From Calamus simplicifolius (lineage: Eukaryota; Streptophyta; Magnoliopsida; Arecales; Arecaceae), in the NCBI GenBank assembly GCA_900491605.1, contig UESW01003883.1, positions 1,299,689 to 1,363,688 of the forward strand: a DNA stretch of 64,000 nt, written 5' to 3'. The notes beneath the pieces were generated by a model. It was not told the origin of the DNA and ran no database searches. It was given only the letters and a program-made list of their open reading frames with translations. Shown here in pieces: positions 42,992-54,169 of this stretch (position 1 is the stretch's first letter; each line of letters begins with the position of its first letter). A program made the position numbers and the translations under genes.

Positions 42992-43209
42992 ATGGCACGT
43001 ACTAGAAGTCGACAAAATGATGTGAGTTCCCAGGTTGGTAATGCTGGCCAACCAGGGAGGATCTAGAACCCACTGTAGCTGCTGCCCCTGCCAATGCAGT
43101 TGGGACTGATCAGCAGCAACTCCAGACCGAGATGCTTCAAGTTCTCTCGGGTATGGCACAATTGGTGGGACTTGCAGCACCAGATTCTGCAGGCTTAGTC
43201 CGCTCAGCC
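42992..43209 (+). pseudogene. Element B gag remnant
   Basis: MARTRSRQNDVSSQVGNAGQ matches A's gag start. Frameshifts follow. The sequence then jumps at TCAGCC (43204-43209) from the gag N-terminal region to the segment that follows protease in A (EFSF..GGQT..SLSV). Confidence 0.88.
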
Positions 43210-44130
43210 TGAGTTCAGTTTTATTAGTGGTCAAACACCTAGCCTCAGTGTTCATTCAGTGATGCAGACTGGAAAGTATTTGATGAGTGGTGGTCAAGGA
43301 TTTCTTGCTGTAGTCAAGGACCTTCAGCAAGAAGAGACCAAGTTGGAGGATATTCCCATAGCTCGAGAATTTCCAGATGTCTTCCCTGAGGATTTGACTA
43401 GTTTACCCCTGATCGGGAAGTCGAGTTCTCTATTGATCTAGTTCCTGGAACTGGGCCTATATCAAAGGCCCCTTATCGTATGGCCCGGCTGAGCTAAAAG
43501 AACTGAAGGATCAACTGCAAGAGCTCCTAGACCGAGGATTTATTAGACCAGTGCTTCTCCTTGGGGTGCTCCAGTTCTATTTGTTAAGAAGAAGGATGGC
43601 AGTCTTCGACTCTGCATTGATTATCGGGGAATCAATAAAGTAACAGTGCGAAATAAGTATCCTCTGCCAAGGATTGACGACTTGTTTGATCAACTTCAAG
43701 GAGCCCGGATATTCTCAAAGATTGATCTTAGGTCCGGGTACCATCAGCTTAAAGTCAAAAAAGGGGATGTACCAAGACAGCATTTAGAACCAGATATGGC
43801 CACTATGAGTTCTTAGTGATGCCGTTGGGTTAACTAATGCCCCAGCAGCATTCATGGACTTAATGAACAGAATTTTTAAACCATATCTGGATCAGTTTGT
43901 GGTGGTTTTCATTGATGATATTCTGATATATTCCAAGAGCCGTAAGGAGCATGAGGACCACCTGAGAATTGTGCTACAGATTCTGCAAGAGAAGAAGCTT
44001 TATGCCAAGCTGAAGAAGTGTGAATTTTGGTTGGATCAAGTATCTTTCTTGGGTCATATAATCTCTAAAGATGGTATATCTGTGGACCCGAAAAAGATTG
44101 AGCTATCACTAACTGGAGCCGACCTACCAA
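43210..44130 (+). pseudogene. Element B reverse transcriptase
   Basis: IPIAREFPDVFPEDLTSLP, SKAPYRMA, FVKKKDGSLRLCIDYRG, PLPRIDDLFDQLQGARIFSK, then FIDDILIYSKSRKEHEDHL (both aspartates) and FWLDQVSFLGHIISKDGI. At least four single-base losses, mostly in runs of one base (ACCCCTGAT, GGCCCGG, CCGTTGGG), break the frame. Confidence 0.87.
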
Positions 44131-44131
44131 T

Positions 44132-44700
44132 GTGGCAAAAGTCAGAAGCTTCTTGGGATTAGCTGGGTATTACCGAAAATTTGTGGAGAATTTTTCTCGC
44201 ATTGCTCTACCCCTAACTCGCTTAACCCAAAAGCGAGTGAAGTTTGACTGGACAGTGGAGTGTGAGGAAAGTTTCCAGGAGTTAAAGCAGCGCCTGGTGT
44301 CAGCTCCCATTCTTGTTCTTCCAACAGGATCTGAAGGTTTACTATATACACTGATGCCTCTCGAAAAGGATTGGGATGTGTTTTGATGCAGAATGAAAGA
44401 GTGATAGCTTATGCCTCCAGACAACTGAAACCTTATGAGCAAAATTATCCTACTCATGACCTGGAATTGGCTGCTGTGGTTTTTGCTCTGAAGATTTGGC
44501 GGCATTATCTATATGGAGTGTCGTGATGTGTATACAGATCATAAGAGTTTAAAATACATTTTCACACAGAAGGAGCTGAATTTAAGGCAAAGGAGGTGGT
44601 TGGAACTATTGAAGGATTATGACCTGAATCTACAGTATCATCCTGGGAAGGCCAATGTAGTAGCTGATGCCTTGAGCAGAAAATCCTCTTCTGAGTTAGC
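44132..44700 (+). pseudogene. Element B RNase H
   Basis: FLGLAGYYRKFVENFSRIAL leads into the RNase H (VLPTGSEG, then DASRKGLGCVLMQ after a frame change, YPTHDLELAAVVFALK). Two bases are missing near 44520 before VYTDHKSLKYIFTQKELNLR. Confidence 0.85.
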
Positions 44701-45538
44701 TGCTATGATTACCTCCCAGCCTCACGTATTAAGAGATCTAGAGAAGTGGGAGGTTGGTCTGAGAGTACAGCAGTCTGATGGACTTATTGCAGCACTTGTA
44801 CTCCAGCCGACCTTAGTTGACAGAATCAAGTCCTCCCAGATGGAAGATCCAGAGCTACAAAGGATTAAAGAAGTGGTACAATCAGGAGTTCAGAATGAAT
44901 TTTATATAATGGATGATGGATCCCTGAAATTTGAAGGAAGACTTTGTGTGCCAAACAGTGAAGAGCTAAAGGCTGAAATTTTGAAAGAGGCTCACTACTC
45001 TCCCTATACTGTGCATCCAGGTGGCACTAAGATGTACAGAGACTTAAAGGAAAATTTTTGGTGGAAAGGCATGAAGAGGGAGATTGCTCAGTATGTGGCC
45101 AAGTGCTTGGTGTGTCAGCAAGTGAAAGCCGAGCATCAAAGGCCTGCAGGGCCTCTTCAGTCTCTGATGATTCCACAGTGGAAATGGGAAAAGATTACAA
45201 TGGACTTTGTGATTGGTCTGCCCAAAACTCCTAAGAGCAACGATGCAGTTTGGGTCATTGTGGACAGACTAACAAAATCAGCTCATTTCCTACCTTTCAG
45301 AGTTGGGGTCTCTAGTGAAAGATTGGCTAATTTGTATATTGAACAGATTGTGAGACTCCATGGTGTTCCGGTATCTATTGTATCAGATAGAGATACCAGG
45401 TTTGTGTCCCAGTTTTGGAAGAGCCTTCATAAGGCCATGGGAACCAAACTAAACTTTAGTACAGCCTATCATCCCCAGTCAGATGGACAATCAGAGAGGA
45501 CCATACAGATTCTGGAGGACATGTTGCGAGCTGTGTGA
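44513..45538 (+). pseudogene. Element B integrase N-terminal two thirds
   Basis: A 341-codon open frame with the end of RNase H, a linker, the H2C2 finger (HYSPYTVHPGG, CLVCQQVKAEH) and the core with all catalytic acids visible: ITMDFVIGLPK, SDRDTRFVSQFWK and AYHPQSDGQSERT. It ends MLRAV because of a one-base change. Best-preserved integrase core in the window. Confidence 0.9.
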
Positions 45539-46240
45539 TGGACTTGGGTGGAGCTTGGGATAACCACTTACCTTTGATGGAGTTTGCATATAATAATAGT
45601 TACCAAGCCAGCATCCAGATGGCTCCATTTGAAGCTCTGTATGGTAGGAGGTGCAGATCTCCTATATGTTGGGATGACGTGGGGGAAAGGAAGTTGCTAG
45701 GCCCTGAGCTGATTCAGCAAACAGTAGATAAGGTGCATTTGATCAGGGAGCGTCTTCGTACAGCTCAGAGCAGGCAAAAGAGTTATGCTGATGTCAGAAG
45801 AAGGGAATTGGAATTCCAGGTTGGGGATCATGTTTTCTTAAGGGTATCACCAACCAAAGATGTGATGAGATTTGGGATTAAAGGAAAGCTGAGTCCACGT
45901 TATATTGGACCTTTTGAGATCTTGAGCAGAGTTGGAGAGGTTGCTTACAGCCTGGCACTGCCTCCGATTCTATCTGGGGTACACAATGTTTTTCATGTAT
46001 CTATGCTGAGGAAGTCTATCTCTGACCCCAGCCATGTCATAGCATATGAGCCTATACAGTTGAAGAAAGATTTATCATATGAAGAGCATCCTTTGCGTAT
46101 AGTAGACCGCAAAGATCAAGTTCTAAGACAGCGTACCATTCCCTATGTCAAGGTGTAATGGAATAATCATTCTAAAAGAGAGGCTACTTGGGAACTGGAA
46201 CAAGAAATGAAAGAAAAGTATCCACGACTATTTGTATCTT
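45535..46240 (+). pseudogene. Element B integrase C-terminus and chromodomain
   Basis: Continues from the core in the next frame: NSYQASIQMAPFEALYGRRC, the GPY/F module (GKLSPRYIGPFEILSRVGEV) and VFHVSMLRKS. TAA at 46156-46158 replaces the Gln of VKVQW, so the chromodomain (WNNHSKREATWELEQEM to 46240) would not be made. Confidence 0.88.
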
Positions 46241-46354
46241 AAAATAGTTAATGATTGAAAACTGTTAACTTTAGCTGATTGTTAGTCCTTGGGATAGAAA
46301 TTTGGACCTTTAATTTTCTCTAATAAAAGTTATCAATTTCGAGGACGAAATTTT

Positions 46355-46369
46355 TATAAGGAGGGAGAA
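46355..46369 (+). other. Polypurine tract of element B
   Basis: ATAAGGAGGGAGAA directly before the 3' LTR start TGTAATCCCC. Confidence 0.85.
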
Positions 46370-46387
46370 TGTAATCCCCTAGATTTC

Positions 46388-46600
46388 TCAACTGCTCGTG
46401 AGAGTTATCACGAGGTCAGATGATAGACTCCAGATATTTGAATTCCAGGTATATCTTAATTGCTCGTGAGAGTTATCACGTGATCAGATGATAGACTCCA
46501 GATATTTGAATTCCAGGTATATCTTAATTGCTCGTGAGAGTTATCACGTGATCAGATGATATGATAGACTCTAGATATTTAAATTTCAAGTATATCTAAT
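46388..46600 (+). repeat. Three ~68-bp U3 repeats with CACGTG core
   Basis: TTGCTCGTGAGAGTTATCAC.. to ..CCAGGTATATCTTAA three times. Copies 2 and 3 read TATCACGTGATCAGATGATA (palindromic ATCACGTGAT with a G-box core); copy 1 has CACGAGGTC. Confidence 0.85.
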
Positions 46601-46635
46601 TATAGAGTCCCTTGATTTGGGGACTCTGCAATGCC

Positions 46636-46643
46636 TATAAAAG
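46636..46643 (+). promoter_or_regulatory. TATA box of B 3' LTR
   Basis: TATAAAAG, 270 bp into the LTR just after the U3 repeats. Predicted start near 46665. Confidence 0.7.
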
Positions 46644-48089
46644 ATGGTGTAGAACCCTCCTTCTCACCATACGTGGGCGCCCCCTTCTCATCATCTCCTC
46701 GTGCGGACTTCTTCCCCAGCGTGACTGTCTCTGGTAAGTCCCCTGTCCATGCATGAGAGAGAGAAGAATTGAGAGAGAGAGAAAGTTAAAAAAAATATAT
46801 ATATATATAACGAAGAGGAGGGAGGAGCCGGGTTACAGAACCCAGCTCTCTCCCCTTCCCTTCTCCGTGACAGTGGTTCAGGCCCGGCGGCGTGCCCGCC
46901 GCCTCGCCGGGCCTGAGCCCCGGCCGACGACCCCACCGGCACCAGGGGCGGCGTCCGGTGGGGTGCTGGAGAACAAAGAGATAGGGAGGAGAGCGGAGGA
47001 GGAGGGAGACATGACGGTGAAAGAATCGAACGCCGGTCCGATCCTTGGTTCGGGCCCGGCGGTGTGCTCGCCGCCTCGCCGGGCCTGGGCCTTGGTCGGA
47101 GACCTCCACCGGCGCCGGGCGTGCGTCCGGTGGAGGTCCGGCCAGTCATGGTGGCCGGCCGTGCCGCCGGCGTGATCCATAGCCACGGAAATAGTGAGAG
47201 AGAAAGAGAATGATAAGAGAGAAATTAGAGAGAGAGAGAGGAAGGGAAGGTCGGCTGTGGCAATGGCCGGCTTTGGTCTGGCCAATGGCGGCCGGACCGA
47301 CGCCAATTTGGCCGGAATTGGCGCCGGCACCGTGGAAGACACGCGGAAGAAGAAGAAGAAAGAAAGCATTAAAATAACAAATTGAAGAGAGAGAGAGGGT
47401 GGGGGAGGCTGGCTACGGCGGTGGCCGGCCACGGTCCGGCCAACGGTGGCCGGTCGGCCTCCAATTTGGCCGACGGCGGCCCTGGCCGCCGGCACGACAT
47501 CCGGCTCCTCTGTTTGGTTTGAAACAGAGGAGCTGGGTTAAAAAAAAAGTTAATGGGCCGCTGGGCCGTTTGACTGTTGGGCCTTGTTGGGCCGTTTCTG
47601 AGCCCCGTTTGAGCAGCGTTTTGGGCCTTGTATCGGGTCGAGAATGATAAAATAAATATATGGCCCGAATCATGATTTATTCTAGTTTTTGGAAATAATT
47701 TTATTTCCCTATTTGGGTGTATACATTGAGAGATATTCAAGCCCAAAGTTGGGCCCGTGAAGTGGTTTGGGTAGAGTTTAAGAATTATTTTATAATTCAG
47801 ATTTTAGAAATTTAATAATGAAAAATGATCCTGTAGGTTCCCAGGAGTCCAATTAGCTGGGTTATCAAGTGAATTTCATGTACTGTGGTAAGTAAGTCAA
47901 GTATAATATTTTATTAATTATTGAACTATGAAATTACAGTTAAATGTAATTATGTTAATTTGGCAAAATCATGTTATTACTATGATAATATGTAATCATG
48001 ATAATGACAGTAAAACTTTATGTGTCACCTCGGTTCTCACATGATAGATTTCCACATGACAGATTCTCACGTGACAGATTATCACATTA

Positions 48090-48345
48090 TCACATGACAG
48101 ATGACAGATGACAGACACTGGTACCAGAACCCTTCCTCTTAGGGGATGTTTAAGAGGGCTACACATGATGTGTACATGACAGATGACAGATGACAGACAC
48201 TGGTACCAGAACCCTTCCTCTTAGGGGATGTTTAAGAGGGCTACACATGATGTGTACATGACAGATGACAGATGACAGACACTGGTACCAGGACCCTTCC
48301 TCTTAGGGGATGTTTAAGAGGGCTACACAGGATGTGTATTGTAGG
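48090..48345 (+). repeat. Three ~83-bp repeats in B 3' LTR
   Basis: Same unit as 42137-42380. The copies here are more uniform than in the 5' LTR. Confidence 0.85.
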
Positions 48346-48771
48346 GCCGTGGGACACATAAAGAAAAATAATGACAGTATAAACAATGTAATTGTTATTG
48401 AATTAAGCTAATTGATCTGATGACATGAACCTAATGATAGCCTGATAAATGAAATTTTGAAATTATATTAGGCTTACTTATTGAGTGTGAGCTCATAAAA
48501 TTCTCATAATGTTTTTCAGAGCCTCAGGAATAAAGATGGATAATTGAGATAGAAGGAGTTTTCTATTAAGAAGACTTAGTTTTATCATTTTGATTTAGTT
48601 CAGATTTATTTGTAGGGCAGATAGCCCAAGACTGATAATTCTGGTTTGTAACAAATCATGGATATGGAATTTGCTTTATATTGATTTATGTGATAAGTTC
48701 AAGATGCCTTGCATGCTCGGCATGCGGCGGGTTGTCACCCTAGCTCCAATTTTTGGGTCTGGGGCGTGACA

Positions 48772-49491
48772 ATAACCCAAGAAGCAGAAGATGCTTTAGA
48801 GTCAATTTTTTCAGAGTTAGACCGTCGAGGAGTCCGTTGTTTTGCAGACGTCGGGGATGTGGTGCTTGAGAAGGATCCCTGAGCTCGGCTCCTAGACTAG
48901 ATTATCACGAGGCCTATTGATTTTGGGCGTGATGTCATGGATGCGGCCACATAATACATAAAAAATAATCCCATATCAAATTTAAAATTAAAAAAAACAT
49001 AATATTAAAAAATAAATATTATATATTTATAATTCATGTTTACTTACTGTAAATTAACTTTTATTAAACTTTTTAAACTATGTAATTTCGATCCATTAAC
49101 GAGTTAATTGGATCAGCAACTTGATTTGATACATTAAAATGGTACCAGAATTGATTCAAATACATGAAAGTTAATAAAAATAAGAAAAAAAGTTGATCCA
49201 AACATACAAAAATTGAATCCATTATCAATTAACTTTCATTTAAATTTTTTTATCACATAATTTTGGTTCACTAATTAGTAGATGAGTTTGATGCATTGCA
49301 TTGATCCTTTTACTTTAGTTGGTTTGATGAAATATGTGACACTGATAAATATTAAATAATAAACATGAAGTAGATTATACCTGAATTAGAGTAACATTGA
49401 TAAATAATTAAAAAGGAATGGATCATCCATGTGCCCATGTTCTAAACTAGATTTATGTTGAAAAAAAAATTTATACATCGCATGCAGTATA
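48772..49491. other. AT-rich intergenic DNA, no gene seen
   Basis: After the LTR end, about 190 bp of mixed composition and then A/T-rich sequence. No supported gene or repeat. B's 3' flank is ATAAC; its left flank is lost. Confidence 0.55.
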
Positions 49492-49932
49492 GAAATAATA
49501 TGATAGAGTACGTAATGAAATAATATGATGGGTATTAGAGAGAAAAGAAGTTACCAAAAGGTACATAGAATTGATAAAAGATATGTATGATAGAGCAATA
49601 ACTATTGTTAAAATAACAATAAGAGAAACTAGTAAATTTCTAATTACCGTAGGTTCACATCAACGATCTGCCTTAAGTTTATATCTTTTTGTATTAGTTA
49701 TGGATGAATTAACTAAACATATTTAAAATGATATCCCATGGTGTATATTATTTGCAGATGATATAGTGTTGATTGATGAAACTAAATCTGAAGTAAATGC
49801 TAAACTAGAGATTTGGAGAGAGACTTTAAAATCTAAAGGTTTTAAGATTAGTAGAACTAAAACTGAATACAAGAAATGTAATTTTAATAAAAGTAAATAC
49901 AAATAAAAAATAGTGAAGATTGCAAGCCAAGA
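49492..49932 (+). pseudogene. LINE reverse transcriptase fragment (RTE-like), left part
   Basis: Readable RT blocks: a YDRV..E remnant, IELIKDMYDRAITIV, a GSHQRSALSLYLFVLVMDEL block (normally GLHQGSALSPYLF) and ILFADDIVLIDET with both aspartates, then LEIWRETLKSKGFKISRTKT. Stops and indels are common. The pattern of this RT (MDEL..IPWC.LFADD) is typical of plant RTE-clade LINEs. It is split by a solo LTR and resumes at 51604. Confidence 0.75.
49928..49932. repeat. Left target-site duplication of the solo LTR
   Basis: CAAGA, repeated exactly at 51604-51608. Confidence 0.85.
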
Positions 49933-51603
49933 TGTTGGCCCAGATGACAACCCAAGAGGGGGGGGGGGTGAATTGGGTTCTTTAAAAATTAGCCTTTTAA
50001 ATTATTTAGCTTGAGATGAATGAAGGCAAATGCAAAGTAAATATAAATTGCAGTGAATAAAACAGAGATAGAGAAGAGACAATAGGACACGGCAAACACA
50101 AAGATTTTATAGTGGTTCGGTGTATCCAACACCTACGTCCACTCCCAAGATTCACTTGGGTCCACACTATAATCACCCTAGATTACAGCAGAGTTGTTTT
50201 ACAAGCTCACAACTCAAACTTGTTGTTTTCCCGGGCGCACAACGAACCCAGCTGGTTTTCAAGGGCTCACCAGCACAAAAACCCTAACCCAAGCTTAACC
50301 AAGCTTGAACTGAGGTAAGACTACCTCCTCTAGTTCAATCCCCCAGATTGAGCTAGACACAAAGAATAGAAATATTGTTTGTTTAGTTACAAGGCTCCTT
50401 AATGAGCAGATAAACAAATGTAAGAATAGAGTTTAGATAAGCCTGATTGCAGTTGGTTGGCTTTGAGCTTTTCTTCTTTTCTTCAACTCCTTTGAAGTGT
50501 AGAACCAGGCCTCAGCTGGATTCTTCACGGAATGTGTGTTGGAGTTGATTTGGGCTTTTCCTCTTTTCTTTGAGTGTTGAAAATCTCTTGAGATGCTCTT
50601 GAATAGCACTTGGATTTTCTTCTGAAGCTTCCTTGGATTTGAGCTTGAACACAGAAGGAACTTCCTTTGATTTCACACTCTTTCTTTCACTCTATTTTGA
50701 ATCACGGATTTTTTCAACTGAAGCTCTGTTTTTCCGATTTTTCTCTTTTTTTCTTTGAAATAAATATCTCTCTATTCGTCTCTCTTTGATTTGAAAACGG
50801 CTTCTCTATTTATAGATTCTGCAAGAATATAGCCGTTAGAGACAAAGAAAAATAGCCGTTAATCAAAAATCTTACCGTTGACGCTGAGTTGGCATCCGGA
50901 AAAATCTCGCCCAGATTTGCTGGAGTCGACTCATGCTTTTCCCGAGTCGGCTCGAGGTCGTGATACCAAAAATAGAAATGTTTAGAAAGTCAAAGGGTCG
51001 ACTCACCAAAAGTAAAGTGTCGACTCCTGAAAGTCGGGGGTCGACTCATGAAAAGTTGGGGTCGACTCGCGAAGTGCTCAGAAAAATACACCTCTGGTGT
51101 CTGAGCGGAGTCGACTCGCACAGTCATGGAGTCGGCTCGACAGAATCGGGGGTCGACTCGTGAAATTACGTGGGTCGACTCGAGACAGATAGACATTTCT
51201 GTTCTCTGAGGGGAGTCGACTCTGAAACTCAAGAGTCGGCTCCGGAACGTATCAAAAATCAGAAAGTTTTCTGATTGACTTTAAAATCGTTCCAGATTCA
51301 TTTTAAATCATTGTTTTGACTTGAATTCAATAAAATTGACATTAAGAATTAATTCAAGAAGTATTCCAAAAACTCATTGATTAATCTATGAATTATAAAA
51401 TTTCTTTTTGAAAGCTTAAACATTGAGCTTTAAGTTACTTTCAAAATGATTAATGTCAAACTTTAACATTCTCATTGATTGTTCAAAATAAATTCATTGC
51501 ACATGTAAATAAACATATCACATCTTTTACAGTACTCATGGCTTTTGGTAATCATCAAAATCAAAAGGATTGGGGCATATAATTTTTCAATAATCTTCCA
51601 ACA
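49933..51603 (-). mobile_element. Solo LTR (1671 bp) inserted in the LINE fragment
   Basis: On the minus strand it runs TGTTGGAAGATTATTG.. to ..CTGGGCCAACA (TG..CA, with 6-bp inverted ends TGTTGG/CCAACA) and is flanked by perfect CAAGA duplications. LINE coding resumes past it. There are no coding domains. It holds a dense GTCGAC palindrome cluster (50920-51240) and a G10 run at 49957. A partial, inverted copy of the same LTR lies at 53403-54031. Confidence 0.88.
50920..51240. repeat. Cluster of GAGTCGACTC-type palindromes
   Basis: About a dozen GTCGACTC/GAGTCGAC or GTCGGCTC motifs in 320 bp, spaced roughly 20-35 bp, with AAGTCGGGGG-type spacers. Some reach the perfect 10-bp palindrome GAGTCGACTC. 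The partial LTR copy has the same cluster at about 53750-54000. Confidence 0.85.
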
Positions 51604-51660
51604 CAAGAGATATCAAGAAGTTAAAAATTTAGGTATTTGGGATCAATTCATCACAATCTT
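51604..51660 (+). pseudogene. LINE fragment, right part
   Basis: After the second CAAGA the plus strand resumes LINE-like sequence (AATTTAGGTATTTGGGATCA, matching the YLGSIIH region that follows the left part in intact relatives). It breaks off where the copia fragment begins. Confidence 0.55.
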
Positions 51661-53402
51661 AATCATTCCAAGCATTAAACACCATCTTCTTTGACCTGGC
51701 GTCCAACTTACTTCGCTCTCCAACACCAACATGCACATATGCCGTGCATCCAAACACCCTCAAATGGTTCATGCTTATCTTCCCTCCAGACCATATCTCC
51801 TTTGGAATGCCTCCATCAAACCTGGTATGCGGTGACCGATTGATCAAGTAGCTGGCTACATCTATTGCGTTAACCCAGAATATCTTTGGAAGCCCTGCCT
51901 GTAGCCTCAAGTACCTTGCTTTTTTCAACAGTGTTCTGTTCATTCTCTCAGTCATCCCTTCCTGTTTAGAAGTTTCCATTATCGAGAAGTGCCTTTTGAT
52001 GCCCCACTCCTTACAAAATCTCTGGAACTCCATGCTGATATATTTCCTGCCACTGTTTGACCTCAGACACTTCATACTCCTACCCTACTCCCTCTCCACC
52101 TCAGCCTTCCAGATTTTGAACTTGGTGAAGACCTCTGATTTCTCTTTCATGAAGTAGATCCACTGCTTTCCTGAAAAATCATCTATCAGGATAAAGAAGT
52201 ATCTGACCCCATTCCTTGCAGAAACTGGGGCTAGTCCCCAGACATCTATGTGTACTAACTCCATGGATTCTACACTCCTAGCTGTGCTGATCAAGAGCTG
52301 CATACTCCTCTTCTTCCCCATTTGACATGGCTCACAGATCTCCTTGACTCCACCACTCAGGTCCGGAAGTAGTCCTCTCTTGCTCAGTTCTTTCATCCCC
52401 TGTCTCCCATGTGGCATAGGCGGTAATGCCATATCCTGTACACATCCCGAGGATCCTGTTCCACAGCTGCTGTCTCATATTTTTCTATCACCATAAAGCC
52501 CTTCAACCTGTATAAGTTGTTCTCTAGCCTTCTTCCTCTCATCACCATCATAGCTCCATTGGAGATGTTCAGAACTCCACTTCTGGCATGACTGCTAAAG
52601 CTATATCCTGTCTGCTCCAGATATCCTAGTGACACCAGATTCTTCTTGAGTTCTGGGATATGCTTCATGCTAGTAAGAATACGCATCATGCCATCAAACA
52701 TCCTCACCCTCACTGTGCCAATCCTTGCCACCTTGCAAGGGTGATCATCTCCTAGAGTCACACACCCCTCATCAACCTCTGTGTATGTACTGAACCACTG
52801 GTTGTGAGTGTAATGATGAGAACAAGCTAAATCCAAGGTCCACATCTCTGTAATGTGACTATGATCATCTGATATCACTAAGAGATCATCGTCCACCTCC
52901 TGTCCTGCAACTGTATTCACAGACTCAGATCCTCCCTTTTCTTCCTTTTTCAACTTAGGACAATCCCTTTTAAAATGTCTTACCTCACCACACTTGTAGC
53001 ACTTAGCCTTCTTGGACTGTAACCATCCCTTAGGCTTTCTCCTATCCCTGCCTCTGCCTGACCTTTCCCCAACTGATAGACCCTCCTGGGGAATAATTTT
53101 CTTGGTCATCTTCTTCCTCTGCTCATTCATCCGAAGCACCGAGACAATATCTTCATAAAACAATGTCTCCTTCCCGTAGAGCAGCATCATGACCAATGAG
53201 TCATGTGATATGGGTAGCGAACACAATAGCAAAAGTGTCTTATCTTCCTCCTCCATCTTGACCCCGACATTCAGCAATTCATTGCTCACCTGGTCGAACA
53301 CCTGGATGTGGTCCAGCACATCTTCACCTTCTGACATCCGAAGGCTGTAGAGGCGCTTCTTCAACATCAACTTGTTGCACATATTCTTTCCCATATAGAG
53401 GT
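51660..53402 (-). pseudogene. Copia fragment J: gag C-terminus, protease, integrase
   Basis: Minus strand, right to left: the end of gag (MGKNMCNKLMLKKRLYSLRM, DKTLLLLCSLPISHDSLVMM), the zinc knuckle CYKCGEVRHFKRDC, protease with WTLDLACSHHYTHNQWF (D-L-A in place of D-S-A/G), the finger IWHYRLCHMGDRGM to CEPCQMGKKRS, and core VHIDVWGLAP, RSNSGRKYISMEF (second acid region altered) and ASYLINRSPH. Gag upstream of YMGKN is cut by the partial LTR. RT is absent. 52085-52393 is frameshifted. Confidence 0.85.
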
Positions 53403-54031
53403 GTTGAAAGATTATAGAAAAATTATATGATCCAATCCTTTGATTTTGATGATTACTAAAAGTCATTGAGTTTATTAAAGGATATGAAAATGAAGCAACA
53501 AATTTATTTTGAACAATCAATGAATGCTCAAGTTTAACTTTAATCAATTTTGAAAGTGACTTTAAACTCAATATTCAAACTTTCGAAAAGAAATGTTATA
53601 ATTCATGTTTTATTCAAAAAGTTTATGGATTAGTTCATGAATCACTTCTAAAGGTTAATTCTATTGATTTCATGTCAAAACATTGAACTAAAATGAATCT
53701 GGAACGATTTTAATGTCAATCAGAAAAGTTTCTGATTTTTGATACGTTCCGGAGCCGACTCCTGAGTTTCAGAGTCAACTCCGCTCAGTGTACAGAAATG
53801 TGCATCTGTGTCGAGTCGACCCATGAAATTGTTGAGTCGACCCCTGATTCTGTCGAGCCGACTCCTGGACTGTGCGAGTCGACTCCGCTCAGACACCAGA
53901 AGAGTGTTTTTCTAAGCACCTCTCGAGTCGACCCCAAGCCTTTCACGAGTCGACTCCCGACTTTCAGGAGTCGACACTTCACTTTTAGCGAGTCGACCCC
54001 TAATCTTTTTAACCATTTCTATTTTTGGTAA
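53403..54031 (+). repeat. Partial second copy of the solo-LTR family, opposite orientation
   Basis: Plus strand TGTTGAAAGATTATAG.. aligns with the reverse complement of about 50960-51603, including the GTCGAC cluster, and stops at ATTTCTATTTTTGGTA near 54031. It interrupts copia J's gag at the YMG codons. Confidence 0.82.
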
Positions 54032-54169
54032 AATGAGCTCGAGCAATCAGCTAGAGCAAGCCGAGAGGTGTCATTGCAATTAATACAAGGAAGAAGATAA
54101 GGACAAAAGGCTTTGACTGCTGCTCTTAAGCTTCAGCACCGAAGGCAATCAATCTCTTCAAAAAAAAAG

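Larger units (their letters stand above)
41208..48771 (+). mobile_element. Element B: chromovirus lacking gag body and protease, 5' LTR truncated
   Basis: Same family as element A. Partial 5' LTR (41208-42809), primer site, short gag remnant, RT, RNase H, integrase with chromodomain, polypurine tract and a full 3' LTR (46370-48771). The 5' LTR lacks its first ~720 bp because of the fusion with copia F. An internal deletion of about 1.44 kb (judged against A) removed the capsid, zinc knuckle and protease. Single-base indels split pol. Confidence 0.92.
46370..48771 (+). repeat. Element B 3' LTR, complete (2402 bp)
   Basis: TGTAATCCCCTAG.. to ..GGGCGTGACA. In order: three 67-69-bp repeats, a TATA box, a GGCCGG-rich segment with GA tracts, three ~83-bp repeats, and the conserved end. 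It shows the full original LTR against which the 5' LTR truncation is judged. Confidence 0.92.

Noticed and set aside
46691..47495. Overlapping 107-205-codon ORFs on the minus strand
   Set aside because: They lie in the GGCCGG-rich part of element B's 3' LTR, with no domain and the same low-complexity makeup as in A's LTR.
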